Origin: Gadus chalcogrammus
Lineage: Eukaryota; Chordata; Actinopteri; Gadiformes; Gadidae
Direction: 5' to 3'
Length of the DNA stretch: 64,000 bases
Assembly: GCF_026213295.1 (NCBI RefSeq)
Contig: NC_079420.1
Coordinates: 6,453,349-6,517,348 of the forward strand
Each line of letters begins with the position of its first letter. The stretch's first letter is position 1. Made by a program: the position numbers and the translations under genes. Of the stretch, positions 43,398-58,022 are shown one piece after another. The notes under the pieces were generated by a model, which saw only the letters and a list, made by a program, of their open reading frames with translations, made no database searches and was not told the origin of the DNA.

Positions 43398-44605
43398 AAA
43401 GGCGATGTGATGGAGCACACGTAGTACCATCATGCTAATCACATCTTCTGTGCTTCTGGTCACATCCACCAGCCGCCTCCCAGCTGCTCTGTCTCCATCA
43501 CTCCCCCCCCCCCCCCTGCACCTCCACCCATATGCTCCACCCCCGCCCTGCTCAGGGCCGTTTCTGCCTTCTTATTTCCACAGTTTGCGGAGCTTGCTTC
43601 CAGTGGTATCTTGATTGATGGATGTTATTGATCATAGCGATACGGTTTTAGCGTTTTCCGTGTTTCCCCTTCCTGTATTCAGCAGTGGCGTGCCGCCACC
43701 GCTAGGAAAGTTAGCTCCGCTCCTGTTTGGATTGATAGTTTGGTGAAACATGACAACGGGGATGTTTCGTGCTCGACACTGAACAGCCATCCGACATATC
43801 AAACAAACAAAAAACATCTGTAGACTACAAAGCCAATGGAAATAATTATCCTTTAATTATATCCTGGGCCTTTATATGTTCTAAATAGGCAGGTCAGTAT
43901 TTTTAACCGTTCATCTTGATGCCACCACCACACAGTCTGGACACTTTGATTATTATCAGTCCAATCGCAATGGAATGTTTTGTATGCCTTGATTTCCTTC
44001 CCAGTTTAGACATTAAGTCTACATATCGGTTTTAATAGTCTACTGGCTACTGGCTCCAAATAAAGGTGACCTCCTAATTAATTCTCGTTCTCGTCTCGAC
44101 CTTCTGGCTCACAACTAATCCCAGAGCATTCATTCCCATACGCCCACCTCGTTAACTCGTTAATTAACTTCACCTGTCTCTCACACGCACCCACACGTCT
44201 ATATTAAGGTGCTCACGTAGGAATGGTTTAATTGTTATGTCTTTAGCCTCGCTTATCAGGTTTTCGCACCAGATAGTGCGCTCGCGTTTTCCGTCAATTT
44301 CAGCTAAACTCCAAAGGGACCCACCGCTACTTATAAACGTGTTTTTGTGTGCTACTTTTGACTGAACAATCCTGACAAACATTTCCACCAGAGGAAGGTC
44401 TTCAACAAAGACCACCACAGTGAGTAACCACATATTTGTTATTATTTAAGATGGGTGCAGTGGATTTGGGCTGTTGGCTTCTGCTGAGCTGTTGTTGGGA
44501 CATTTGTGTGCTACACTTTTCCCTTGTCTATTCTTTTACCCCTCAAACTTTGAATGTATTTTGTTACAGGACAATCCCTTGCTGATGACTGACTTAACTT
44601 GACTG

Positions 44606-44632
44606 TATGGGGGGGCCCGCTGCCCCCCCATA
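44606..44632. other. Perfect 11-bp G/C hairpin
   Basis: TATGGGGGGGC (44606-44616) and GCCCCCCCATA (44622-44632) are exact reverse complements around the 5-base loop CCGCT. Confidence 0.85.
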
Positions 44633-44680
44633 TATCACCGACGACGTCCTAATTGTGAACGGCGGGGGATGAGGTCACAG

Positions 44681-44901
44681 GTCAGCTTAGCTCAGGAGGT
44701 AGAGCAGTTGTCTTGTAACCGCAAGGTTGCTAGTTCGATCCCCAGCTCCTCCTAGCTGAGTGGTGATGTGTCCCTGAGCAAGACACTTAACCCTAACTAC
44801 TCCTGACGAGCTGGCTGTCGCCGTGCATCGTTGACTCTGCCGTCAATGTTTGTATTAACCGATGTAAGTAGATTTGGATAAAAGCTTCTGCTAAATGCCT
44901 A
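44681..44901 (+). mobile_element. Full-length tRNA-derived SINE
   Basis: The tRNA-like head (44681-44750) has A box TAGCTCAGGAGG, B box AGTTCGATCCC and an intact T-arm-like region. The body follows (CTGAGCAAGACACTTAACCC, GACGAGCTGGCTGTCGCCGT), then tail TTTGGATAAAAGCTTCTGCT. It is the best preserved of the SINE copies in the window. Confidence 0.85.
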
Positions 44902-45249
44902 CGATTGAGCCGTGGCTACTGCGTGTGGGTAAACGATCAAATGTAATGTAAATTAGAGAAAAGATGTTTGTCGGCATCCCACTGGTCTGTTATTTCAAAG
45001 TGGAGCATTTGGAGAAACCCCAACAAGAGGCCTGTTGGGATTGGGCCTATAGCCTCGACGTGATGAACCGATGGCACTCCCTCTTCAGAACGACACAAAC
45101 TATTGTAGATGTAGATGCGGGTGTTTCTGCCCTCATGGATCCACAAAGGGCAGGGTCCATGTGTGTCTAGGACCAAGGTTGCTGAAATGGCAGAAATTTC
45201 AAGATGAAACAGAAATGTGTACAAGTAATGTGCCAAAATCTGGGGTTGA

Positions 45250-45400
45250 ATAGTGATGGGTCGTTCGCGACCGAATCAGTTCGAATGAACAAATCTTTTA
45301 ACAAGAACGAACCAAATTGATTCTGTTCGTTCTCGGACTCTACTCCTCCAGACCCACTAGTCGCTGACTCGCTGTTCGATCACTGACTGAGTGGTGAAGA
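45250..45400 (+). mobile_element. DNA-transposon-like remnant
   Basis: Begins GTGATGGGTCGTTCGCGACC followed by GAATGAACAAATC, matching the start of a dispersed fish DNA-element family as I recall it. No opposite end was found, so the copy appears truncated. Confidence 0.4.
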
Positions 45401-45958
45401 GGCTTATTGAGCATAAAACGTAATATAAATCATACACATGCTTGCAAATACAGCTGTGAGACTAAAGTAGGTTTTGGACTAATTTGAGAATCTTCATATA
45501 TGATGCGGTTTGTAGAACATGGCTAAGTATATGACGTGTGTTCTCACTCTCCTCAAATAGTAACTCAATGCCTTTGACACATTGCCCTTGTTTGATAGTT
45601 GTAACTGGGTTTTTGATCGTGGACAGTAAGGATTCTCTGCCTGATGACTCCATTGAACTCCCCCTTGTGGTAGGTAAAGGCAACTTCGGGACAGAGGTTT
45701 TGGAACTCTTTGGGCTATGTACACCTGTTCTACTTTGTTAATCAAATGTATCTGTGAAATCCTGGAGATGGAAGGGATGGAGCATGAAGTATGATGCTGC
45801 TACCGTTTGTCCTGCTTTTAATGGGAGACAAAAATGCCAGTGTGAAATTACTTTAATTGTTGTAGTAGTTCACCACAGATGAGGATGCGGGGAAGTTGCA
45901 TAGTTATGCAACTTTACGGACATGGGTCTAGCCTGATGAAGCTTCAATGTCCCGAACA

Positions 45959-46164
45959 TTAAAGGAGACTTATTATACCACCATGTCTGAGTATGATTAG
46001 CCTTACAAGCCGGTTTGAGAATCTGCCCCATATGACATCATGACAACGTTGCTCATCTATCCAGCACAGATCTAGGTGGACACGCCCACGAGTGGGGCCG
46101 ATTTTCAAAACGGCTTGTAAAAGGCTAATCACACTCTCACCTGGTGGTATAATGTCTCCTTTAA
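45959..46164. mobile_element. TTAA-bounded palindromic MITE, family A, copy 2
   Basis: 206 bp from TTAA to TTAA with TIRs AAAGGAGACTTATTATACCA and GGTATAATGTCTCCTTT. It shares GTTGCTCATCTATCC and CTAGGTGGACACGCCCAC with copy 1 at 20455. Confidence 0.87.
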
Positions 46165-47519
46165 CCAAATGATGTGAGCCAAGTCTCTTGTCGGTCATGT
46201 TTTTGTTTTCTTGAACAGCAGATTGGCATCACTTTGACTGTTGCAGCGGCAAGGAATCGTCTTATCTCCTGCCAGTTGTAAATGGTGTTGCAGTGTGCTA
46301 AAGGAGCCTGGGAAAGGAAGAGTCGAAGCGCCTTTCCTTAGCAGTTGGACAATAATTGGACCCGCTCTCATCATGGCTGCCACTCCTGGGTCATTTTACT
46401 CTACCTTTCTGTCCACAAACCTCATCTCCCTTGTAAATGGTTTTCCTGTTAATACTTAAACTAAAATGGTTGCTATTATTTTAACTTGTGTCGCTTTGTG
46501 AATAAAAACTATTTACAAATATTTGCATTTTATTGATGAATCCAGAAAAAGGTTTTCATATTGAACAGAAGAAAATTGAATCTTTAGGCAAGTTGGCTGC
46601 AAGCTATTGGGTGAAAAGGGATTTCAGTTGTGCTAACACCTCACTTGCATCAATGTCATATGTTGATTCTTTGAAAATCAGTTGGAAGTGCTTTCTAGGA
46701 ACTACTCTAGGCATTTTTATAGGATTATTAAAAATCTGTTGCATAAAGCCTTCCATCGGTGGGGGACACACATTAAAGTCCTAAATCTTGAGGCGATGTT
46801 CTGAGAATTTCTTTGTAATACCTCGTGCGTCCGTTAGATGGCAGTATTACCCAAGCTGCGAAAGCGTTTATTGGCGGGACTAGGAACACGCAGCCCATCA
46901 CATTTGTCACTGTGTAGCAAAGGTGAGGCACATAGCTTTATTACCCTTTAGGACCCTTTTGCAAGGTCTACCTATACAGTTACTGGTGGGTTAATGTTGT
47001 CCTTCACTTTGGAGACGGGCGTATCGTATAGTTTGGCGCCAGAGTTTCTAATGGAGCTCGTTAGATTTCAGAGGGTGCTAATCGCCTGTTTGGTAGAACA
47101 ACACTGCCAACTTTTCCATGGCAATCAGGGCCCTGTGGTCCCGGAGTTTACCCTGAGGAGTTTGTAGCTGGTGTCGAATTCAATCAAGCAGCCATTTTTC
47201 ATAGTAATGAAACAAAATCCTTCAAGTTGATTCTTTCTTAAATTTCCCAGTTGGCTAATAGCTCACCCATTCCAGTTGTATAATGAGCAGGAAAGACTGG
47301 GAAGTAAATGTTTTGTAAGTAGCCTTTAGCAAGCTGAATGCAGTTCAAAAGGTTCATTTGGCTTTAGCAATCTATCGGAATTGCTTACCGCTGATGAGTT
47401 TCTCAACGAATGAAAGGTATCTGAAGTTGCATTTACACTACGATCACATTTGCACTATGACAGCAGGACGCTACACAATATACTTCCATCCCACCATTGC
47501 TGGGTCCTCTAATATGACT

Positions 47520-47805
47520 AATGGGGCAGCAGTGACCCAGGAGGCATAGCGGGTTGACTTGTAACCAGAAGTATGTCAGTTCGATCCCCGGCTGCTCCTA
47601 GCTGAGTCTCGAGGTGTTCCTGAGTAAGACACATCACCCTAACTGCCCTCGATGAGCTGGCTTTGGCTGTGCATGTTCGACTCAGCCGGCGGTGTGTGAA
47701 TGTGTGTATGAATGGGCGAATGTTAGGCAATAATAGTAAAGCGCTTTGAGTGGGTCCTGGTTAGAAAAGTTCTACATGAATGCAGTCAACTAACCTGCCA
47801 TTTAA
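47520..47805 (+). mobile_element. tRNA-derived SINE with full tail
   Basis: Head with CAGTTCGATCCCCGGCTGCT, body GAGTAAGACACATCACCCTA and CGATGAGCTGGCTTTGGCTG, tail AGTAAAGCGCTTTGAGTGGG ending CATGAATGCAGTCAACTAAC. Confidence 0.8.
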
Positions 47806-50800
47806 TGGGGTTTAACATGAATACATGATTCAAGCCTTCCTTTTCAACCCCCACTATTAAAAAGGTGATGTTAGCATCCCCCCCCCTTCATGTCTGGACT
47901 TCACAGTAATGAACAGTACAGCGCAGCACTAATTGTGCTTTGTGGAGAACGTCAATGTCCATGGCCGGCAGTAGACTCTCTAGGCGACATCGTTCATAGC
48001 CCTTTTCCACCATATTAGCTCTGGTTCTTGAACTGGTTTTTGCTCAGGATTCCTGGAACCGTGATGCTATCTTATCGAACAAGCCCGCTTCTCCACCGGT
48101 TTTGAGCGGAACCATCGGCATTCGTAATCATCGGACGCATCATCAACAAAGGTCGTTGCACAATGCACAGCAGAAGTTAACGGCAGGGGTGCGCTCTCTT
48201 CCCCCCCCCCATCCTTCGTTTTCCATCCCGTGCAATTTGACACGCCCACGGATGTCTTCATGGTTTGTACTTCAGGTCAAGGGAAACCGGCTATTTCTGG
48301 TCGAGACGCTCCAAGCGGTTCCAAATCAGATGCCTGCCACGGGAAGAAACCTGTTGCATGTCGGTCAGAAGAGGAGTATCGATACTTTCATCGCAATAGT
48401 CTCCAGAGTCCAGACCACACCCAGTGTTGAACTCCAGCAGCTCCGTCTCCTCGACAAATGTACCTCTGGTTCTGAGCGACAAGGCGGGGGCCCGGGCACA
48501 CTGTGCCCAGGCACACTGTGCCCGGGCCCTGAAGAACACCACCACCAACGTCCCAAAAGTACCGGTGGAATGGGTTTGCAGTGTGTGTGTGTGTGTGTTG
48601 GGAGGAGGGGAGGAGGGGGGGGGGGGGGGGGGGTTGCGGCGTATGTGTGCTTTGCTCTTCGCAGTGGCCACGGTGCATGTGCTTCCAATTACAGACAAAG
48701 TTAGCAGGCGGCTCCGCGGGCCGCATGTGGTTCCGTTTAGGGCAGGTGAAACAATGTAGGAAAATAGATCCGTCATCCGTCGCATTCCACAGGCCGGTGA
48801 GAAACAGACGCTAAATCATAGCAAAAGCTTATCCTCCTTGCCAAGGAATATAGGTGCTGGGGGTTGAGGGGGTGGAGGAGTGGGGGGTGGGGGGGGGGGG
48901 TGGTTGTCGGTGCTTCAAAGCTCCACGGAGATGGCCCCACCCCTCTTTTCTCCCCCTTCGGTGTCATTTTAGATTGTTATTGTTTTCTGTGATCCACACC
49001 TCCGCCCCACCCCACCTCACACACCTCCAGACGCCCAGCTCTCCCCCGAATCTTTTCCCTCTGAAGTGTCGGTGTCTTTTGGTTCATACCCAGAATTCCA
49101 AACGCTCTTCTCTCCAACCCCCCCCCCCCCCCCCCCCCCCCAACTTCCGTCCGTCCCCCCCACTTGCCTGTCTGAGAGGTCCCCAGGTGTTTCTGGCTAT
49201 AAACATCTGAGGAATTATTTAATTTGATTTCGAGCCAGGAGAGGTTATGGTAGGCCGCCGGCTATTAGACGAGAACGGGATGGAAGAGAAACATTGTTTC
49301 GGGGGGTTCGCTTTGTTTCGGCAACACGGCAGCGGACCCTCGCATCGCCAAGATCCACCCTCCCCTCCCCTCCCCTCCCCTCCCCTCCTCTCCCTGACCT
49401 CCCCTCCCTGACTCCCAGCCGACCTTCTCATGCGAGCTCCTGGTTCCCCTGGCAGGAAGTAGCGTTGCGTATTCCCTCCGCAGCATGCGGTTGTAGTCAC
49501 TTCATGTGGCCACTCTCCACCTTGCTGGAAGGAATGCAGGTTAATATAGCACACGGGGTATGGACATCTCTCTCTCTCTCTCACTCACTCACTCGTATAT
49601 TTATATATTGGCCTTTAACAGGCCGGGCGGAGTGTATCCGCACGGCGCGGGCTCCACCGTAAATCACTCCGTGTTTCGGCCGTCACGCTACTTTACAAGA
49701 CGAGCCTGCTAGGCCTCCGTCGGGCCGCGCTTGGACCGGAGGGCCCCCCTGTAAACCCCCCCCTCCGCTCACGACTCGCGGCTCACGTGCGTTCAGCGCA
49801 CTATAAAGAAGAAAAAAACTGTTATAGTTGAAAGGAAAGGAGACGTATATAGAGACGTCTATATTCTGAGGCAACGTCAGCCAGCGTTGATTTGTATCCC
49901 ATGCTAATGAGGCTTGCTTGAGCCCCATGATTGGCTCCGCCCCCTCAGCCCGGCTAACTAGCGCTGTTTGTAGCGACGGAGGAGGGCTAACTTTTTCCGT
50001 ATGCTTCCACTCTGCTCGCTGCCCCGCGCCCTGGGAAATGATACAAAGGTATAGAATGCACAGTCGGTCTTGTGGAGAGAGGGTGCCCTGCCAAAACCAA
50101 CCTCATTCCCAGTCCCAGGAATGTTGTGGCCAAGTTTCCATCCGCCTCGCATGGCACACACACAACCATCACCTCTGTCTTCACCTCCCGCTCTTCCCAT
50201 CCATAGTCTAGACCATGTTTTTGTAGTTTATGGCCCAGAAAACAAATTTTACTGTATTATTCTCGAGGGTGGGGTTCTATATTTGGATTCTCCCCCCCCC
50301 CCCGCCCCCCTTTTCTCTATGTACTTTCCCCTCATTTCTTAACGCTAGAAAATGAGCGAAGCCATTAGTTGTACTCGTTGGAGATGTGTATTTAAAGGCT
50401 TGTGGATTGCAGCGCACTATGATTGCTGATTGGAGTTAATATCAGGAAGCAGTCCGTTGGGTTCCTGTCCCAGGACTGATTATACCGTCCCTCTCTCGCT
50501 CTCTCAGTACCTCTCTCGTTCCAGCCCTCCACATCTCGCACTATTTTCATTGGCCGCCTTTTCGGGTACCCCCCCCCCCCCCCCTGCTCCCCACTAGGAT
50601 CACACTCTGTTCTAGTTTCATGTCAATCCAATTTAGAGACATGGACCTCTGCCAGTGGAAAGCAGTGGCAATGGCAAGAATCCCTTTGCCTGCCTGCGGA
50701 CGGGAGAAAATATCTTTAGGACAGAGGACGGAAACTGAATTTCCATAGTAGTCTGTTTAGGGACTAGGGCCTGTAGTCGCCATGCAACTGGTCCTATTAA

Positions 50801-51231
50801 TTGTTCATCAGGGGCCCCCGTTAAGGGCCAAAACCCTAATGGTACTGCCTTTTGCCTACTTTTGTGTCGAATAGCTAACAGAGGTTGAAAGTGGTTGGCT
50901 ATCCCCATGATTGCAGTTATGGTTCTGTGACAATGACTGCAGGTCAAGACTTTCTCGCCAACAATTGTATACCATTTTTTGTGTCATAAATCATGTGTCT
51001 ATCTTTGATCTGCTCCGCGTGGTTTTCGCTGTTGGCAGAAATGTACTGGAAATGTAGCAGGAAAAAGAAAAATCGTACAGCCTTCCGTGAGTGGTTCATT
51101 AAGCTACAGTGGCAATCTCTGTGGGCTACGCAGCTAGAGACCCATAACCTAACCTACGACGGCTGTCCGATGGAGAAGGACAAACTAGCCTCAATGAGCT
51201 ATAAGCCAGACTTTTGATTAGGACACTGGGT

Positions 51232-51640
<409 letters not shown>

Positions 51641-53742
51641 GCAATTAAACCCCATAACACATCACCCACACAGCTGCAGCATCACATGGGGTCCAGCCGA
51701 CCCTCTCCAGAGGCTGGGCTGACCTCTGAGTGTGTTTGAAGTCAGGGGAGATGTTGTGGTCAGTGAATGCGGGGGCATGATTGGGAGGGCCCTCAGCCAG
51801 GTAGATGGGTTGGCGAGGGACCAGAGCAGTCTCTTAGATTAGCCTGATAATACCTCTAACGAAGGTCAACTCTTGTGCGCGCCGGTGTTGTGTAAACTGT
51901 CGCGCTCGTGATTGGCCAAGCGGCAGTGACAGATCCAGCTCCTTGTCTTTCATCACGTTAAGTGGCTCCTCACACTTAGCGACCAATCAAGCGTGAGAGC
52001 AAAGTGTGTGTGTGTGTGTGTGTGTTCACATTATGGCTGCAATTAGTAGTTAGGGTTTTGTGTGTGGGTTTGAGCATGTGTGACTTTGTGTATATGCACG
52101 TTCATTCTCGAAATAAGTAGTCACGGTTTTATGTTTGAGTGTGTATGTGTGTGTTTGGCGAGGGGGGGCTTGATGGTGTGTGTGTGTGTGTGTTTTTGTG
52201 TGTGTGCTTGCAGGCATGTTCCGCCATGTGTGTGTACGCCTCTGGTTTCTGTCTCCACCAAAAGCGGCGGGAGGATATTTTGAGAAGCCTTGATTGGCCT
52301 ATTGTTGTTCCAAAAGGGAAAATCAATTTGACCCCTTTAAACATTCAAGATGGTGTTCACTTCCTATTTCCTGAAAACAACCTTGATGCATGTTTAACGG
52401 CGGTTCCACGCACATTAGCTTGTTGAGATTAGGGTGATTAGGCCTTTCCATCAAACTTGATGTTTGTGCTAAAGTTCTCATTTCAATCTGCGCCCGCCGG
52501 ATTTCACTTGGAACGGTTTCTACACTCGACCAGGCAGAAACATCCGGAACTTCCCCTTCAAACACAGTTCAGCATCCTCAGATTGTTGATCTTTCTCAAA
52601 TAGCCGAGCCTTCAGATTATAGATCACCTGTGTTCAACTCCCCTGGCATTGTGTTGAATAAATCTAGGGGCAGTCCGTTGTTGTGTGTGTGCATGAATTA
52701 GCTTGCCATAATTAGCATATCCGAATCAAAGAACGATTTTACCTTTTTTAATATTGATGTTGATTAGGAAAAACTAAACCATCTGTGAGCAAGCGTCGAC
52801 AGACCAGCTCTGAAACTGTTTTGACTGTACAGCTACCTGTCCCTCTAAACTGGAACCCAGACACAGAAACGCACACGCACACACACAGACACACACACAA
52901 AAGTACACACATGCACGCGCACAGTCCTTTCTCTCTAATTATGCTATTCAAAGAGCCATAATGATCACTTTCTCTCGTTCACTCTTGCCGGCAGGAAAAA
53001 AACATCTAGTGCTACTTTACACTCTATAACCTCCGCCAGACAGCCAGCAGGCCGGCCAGTCAGCCAACCACAGATTCCACATCCCAACATCGTCTGGATC
53101 TCCGCCACCACTGTCCTCCCCGCATCCGCTCAGCTCCCCCCCCCCCCAGCCCACCCCCCACACACCCCCCCTGTCCGTACAGCATCAACAGCTTCTGCTT
53201 TCCATAAACAAACCTACCTAGCAACCGGCCAGGTATGCGTGATGTGCCGATAACAAAACAAAAACAAGAATCCAAAACAAATGCGAGAAGAAAGAAAATA
53301 CAACAGGGAAGCTCGCTGTTGACATCGCTGATGGGAGGTGGACTGTGTTGAATTTTCCCTTGTTTTTGTTGTGTTAAGTTATGCAAGATTGAAGATGGCA
53401 ATCCGACAGTTAGTCGGATAGTGCTTACAGCGGCAATGAAAAGGTTCTTAATCTGCCAAGAGCCTTTCAGCGAGGTTGGAGTGAAGAGGGTACAGCAATG
53501 CTGGTTCTTGTCCTGCATAGCTTCATACACTACGACCCGTACAGTCCCGGGCTCAAAACTCTCAATAGCTTGGCTAAATGTGACTTGGGATCAAATGTCG
53601 TTTCGGCGCAAGGCACAGAATAAGACCAAGTGACCGAAAGGTTCTGTTCCTCCTCCTCCCCCACAAGGTGGATCCAACCAGACCCATGTCTGAAACAAAC
53701 ACACACACATACAAACACACACGGACACACACATGCATTGCA

Positions 53743-53746
53743 CACA

Positions 53747-53829
<83 letters not shown>

Positions 53830-53890
53830 GCGCGCGCGCGCACGCACGCACGCACGCACACGCACACGCACACGCACACACACACACACG
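53743..53890 (+). repeat. (GCAC)n array with a (CG)n core
   Basis: About 85 bp of CACG tetranucleotides, then alternating CG (about 53828-53841), then CACACG/CA. The alternating purine-pyrimidine stretch exceeds 140 bp. Confidence 0.95.
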
Positions 53891-54334
53891 CGGACACTCC
53901 CCCCGAGCACGTTGACTGCGTTTTGACCCTGGTCATTTGAGACAGGACTAAACCCACGTTGCGGCGGTGCTGGTGTCTCCTAATGACATCCTGCGCATCC
54001 AGAACCACCAGCCGCCGCGCTCCACTGCACATCAGACGTGGCCGCCGGGAGGGGAACTGTTTCTCAAGGCTATTCTCTAAATTGCTGGCTCCCCAGCGCA
54101 TGTTGGGTTTTCAGTGTACCGTTGGAGCTCTGCCTCTTTTAAAACAAAAAACAAAGAGTCAGAGGCCTGTCGCCGGGCAGATGTGACGTGCCAGGGGTTT
54201 TCACCACCACACCCCGGCGGGAATACAACATGTGCAGCAGCAGCCAGCAGCAGCAGAGAAACGGCAGCAGACAGCTGCAAGTCCCCGGTGCATACCTGGA
54301 GGGCCTCTTGTTTGTTGTTGCTAGTCTGTCCCCC

Positions 54335-54342
<8 letters not shown>

Positions 54343-54376
<34 letters not shown>

Positions 54377-54402
54377 CTCTCTCTCTCTCTCTCTCTCTCT
54401 TG
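54343..54402 (+). repeat. Poly-C followed by (CT)n
   Basis: A C run at 54330-54345 followed by a CT run with one CTCGTT interruption. Confidence 0.93.
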
Positions 54403-54853
54403 CTCGCCCTATCATGCTCGCTCCCTGGATTAGCGGTGGCTCAAGCTAACGGCGCACAGGTGGCCAGCGTCCACACCAGTCTGTCAGTAGTCGGTAGGAG
54501 AGGTGGACAAGGGGCCAACTTTGACTCAGAAAGCACTTTGGTTTCGATACCTCACCTTGCGTCTGTCTTCTCTCCCGGATGGAATGCAAACATGGAACCC
54601 CTCCACACCTTTTGTCCGTCACGACTCGGACGCATGGGAAAAAAACTGTGCGCCTTTGACTCTTGACCCGACCTCGTGGGGTCACCGGGTCGGCAAAATA
54701 ACTTGGAAGCCTCTCGTGTCAGTGCGCACAGCTGCTGTTCCTGTTTATTACCCCCCCGTGACCTGTGGTGGGATGGCTCGCTCCGGAACACGACAAGGGC
54801 CCAGGAAGAGGTGTGAAAATGTCACGAGTGCATAGGGAGAGGGGGAGGGAGAC

Positions 54854-55110
54854 TTAAGGGCTGATCATGGTTCCACGTCGACGCAACGCCTGGGCTACGC
54901 AGACGCTTCGACGCACTCGTGAGCCTGTTTTGGTTCCGCGCCGGGTTTTAGTGAGCGGACCAATCACAGCCCTTGCCTCGACGCAAGGTTACCACTCTGC
55001 GGAGGCGCATGTCAGGCCCTTGCGTAGGACTCAAGGAGGGTACGCAAGGACGTAACGGGTCCATAAACCGCCTTGCGTTGTGTCGACGTGGAACCATATT
55101 CAGCCTTTAA
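54854..55110. mobile_element. TTAA-bounded palindromic MITE, family B, copy 2
   Basis: 257 bp from TTAA to TTAA. Ends carry CATGGTTCCACGTCGACGCA and its inverted counterpart TGTCGACGTGGAACCATATT. The GC-rich centre with AATCACAGCCCT matches copy 1 in reverse orientation. Confidence 0.82.
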
Positions 55111-55642
55111 GAGAGAGGGTGAGCGAGACCCAGAGATGGTTTGAGGCGGAGACGGTCGGAGATGTAAGGACAGGGAGTGGGATTGACGTAACCTGTTTAA
55201 TGTTGTACTTGTTTTTGGTGATGAAAAATAAAACAGGTCTCAGTTTAGGGTATGTGTGCATTGCAAGAGATTGAAACTCCACACACACGCACGCACACGC
55301 ACACACACACACACACACACAAAGACACACACCCCCGTGTAATAACTGTGTTTTTCCTGTGTGTGTGTGCACCTCTCTAAAGGGAGCATACCCTGTCATT
55401 AGACCCCTTGAGCGTGATTACCGTGGCAACCTGGCCTCTAGCTTGGAGCTGCACCTGGGTCACTAGCTCACACCTGTCTGGGCCCAGCTAGGCTCCCTCT
55501 CAGGTTGATTCTACAGAGAGTACACACACACTCTCTTACACACACACACACAAAGACACACACACCATCATCTCCATCATCCATCTTGGCTGTCCGTCGA
55601 ATCCACACTAGCACATGCCCCCCCCCTGCAGACACACTACCA

Positions 55643-55987
<345 letters not shown>

Positions 55988-57142
55988 GTTGATAACCATC
56001 ATCACTGCTGATCCAGGGCTTGTGGTGGGACGGCTGTGGTTTGGAGATGAGCGGCTGAATGTGAACATGTGGCTGAGGCCGTGGAGGGGTGCTGTGTTAC
56101 ACGACCACCTTCAGTTTCAACTCTGGAAAAAGCCTACGTACTGTATGAGAGACATACCGACCCGGTTTGATATGGTGTTTTGGGGAGGTGAAAGACTATG
56201 GCAAATATTTCCATTAACAGATATCAGAGTCTACCTACGGGTTTGCAGTTAATGCTAAATGGCAAAACGTAACAGAAAATAAGTCTTTGTTGCAGAAAAC
56301 ACAAACATGATTTCCCTAAAGGAATAGGAAGTATCAATATTTATATACAATTCTCAGTTAAAACACTTAAAATCTAATTAAAAACAGGGTTTGTTAGGTT
56401 TGGGTTTTGGGGTTTGCTTTGCTGTGATACAAGGCCTAGAGTGATAAGGTGAGAAGGCCTAATTATTGCAGGGATATCTTAAATCACAACATTAAGCAAT
56501 GAATGAAGCAGGTTACTTCAACACGCATTATGTTACGTTGCGTAAAGCCAAACGATTTCTGTGAAGCATCGGTCTTAAAACAGCAATCAGGCTGTGCTCC
56601 TTAATCATTATGCGAATTAGAAGTGCCTCAAGAAATAACTGCAACTAGTCCCCTCTAAAGAACCAGCTCTTGTCTATATTAAGAATTTTGTCACACGACT
56701 TTACCTGTATCTTAATCTATAAAATGCCTGCAGGGCAAGATCAGTTGACAGAACACAGTTGATGTAAGACGATCAGACAATGGTCCCCTGTTCTGCGTTG
56801 ACAGTGAAGAGAAGAGCGAAAGCTTTTTGACACACTGTTGAGAGAGGTCAAAGTTCAAGACCCTTGTTTGAAAATCGTTTCTAGAAGGGATCAGCTCCGT
56901 GCGACAACAAAGCAGAAGAGCTCTGCGGGCCACGTTTGAAGAGGTTTGTTTAATGGACTCCGGCACATTCTTTTCCGTGACTGGCTTTAAAAATGTGTGT
57001 TTTTCCTTGGGTCTAACCCACAGCTCGCAGGGAATATCACTCCCTACTCGTGCGTCTTCTCAGTGTAACTTTCCGTCATTTGCTCTTTTTGTATTAAAAG
57101 AAAAACACTCGCTCTTTTGCTCTCTTACTCTGTATCTGTCCC

Positions 57143-57223
<81 letters not shown>

Positions 57224-57224
57224 G
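57143..57224 (+). repeat. (CTGT)n microsatellite
   Basis: About 20 perfect CTGT units. Confidence 0.97.
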
Positions 57225-57837
57225 CCTGCTCCCTCAGCCCTGACAAGGCTTCATGTGGGAACGCTCCAGGGCTGCTTCCTTTATTCACCCCCCCCCCCCC
57301 ACCCTGATCTCCTTGCCTTCACCCCCACTGTCATCACCACCACCACCAGCTCCGCCGACCTCCCCCTGCCCCCGCCCCGCCCCACCGCACCCCTCCTCCC
57401 GGCGTAAAGGGGTCTCCGGTGCCCCGCCACCTCCGCCCCGACCTGCTACCCGGACGGCTGATTTATGTCCACCTCTGTGAGGACAAAGGCAGCACACAGA
57501 GCCCAGGAGGTGAAAAGCTCCTCTATGTACATACACAAAAGGTATGCAGCCCCCACCAACACCAACACTACCACTCCCAAAGCCCATATCCCACCACCAC
57601 CACCACCACCACCACCACCAAAGCCATTTGCTTGCCAAAACAAATTTGGCCTCATATATCATACCTGCACATCGAAAGTAGGTCAGTATGAAGAATTTGT
57701 GGCTGCTGCTACTAATCATGCGAGTAGAGGAGTTCTTTTTTGGAGGGAAGGGTGAAGGGTCATGCTGGGATCAGGGTCTGTACCTGCCAAAACCTGCTTC
57801 TTCTATTGCTGTCAATAGGCTTCTTCAATTTACTATA

Positions 57838-57965
57838 TGATGTTGTTTAGCAGACGCTTTTATCCAAGTTATATTTTGCGCTGAATTCAGAAGCTTGTCA
57901 TGAATGAGCATGGGCGGGTAGGGGATGGCTTTAGGCAGGCTGCTGGCATGGGGGATCAAACCCAG
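57838..57965 (-). mobile_element. Truncated SINE-type element, reverse orientation
   Basis: The + strand reads TTTAGCAGACGCTTTTATCC, the reverse complement of the SINE tail, followed by a body ending GGGGGATCAAACCCAGGACC, a reversed B-box-like motif. It is much diverged. Confidence 0.55.
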
Positions 57966-58022
57966 GACCCCCCCCCCCCCCCTCTGTCTGTCTGTCTGTC
58001 TGTTGGAGACCATTTATGCAGG

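Noticed and set aside
44681..44752. Possible functional tRNA gene
   Set aside because: The A and B boxes are present but it continues into a SINE body and tail, and the same head occurs in other SINE copies. No convincing acceptor stem was seen.
54867..55055. Arg-rich 62-residue open frame
   Set aside because: It lies entirely within the family B palindromic element, and a similar reverse frame occurs in its other copy.
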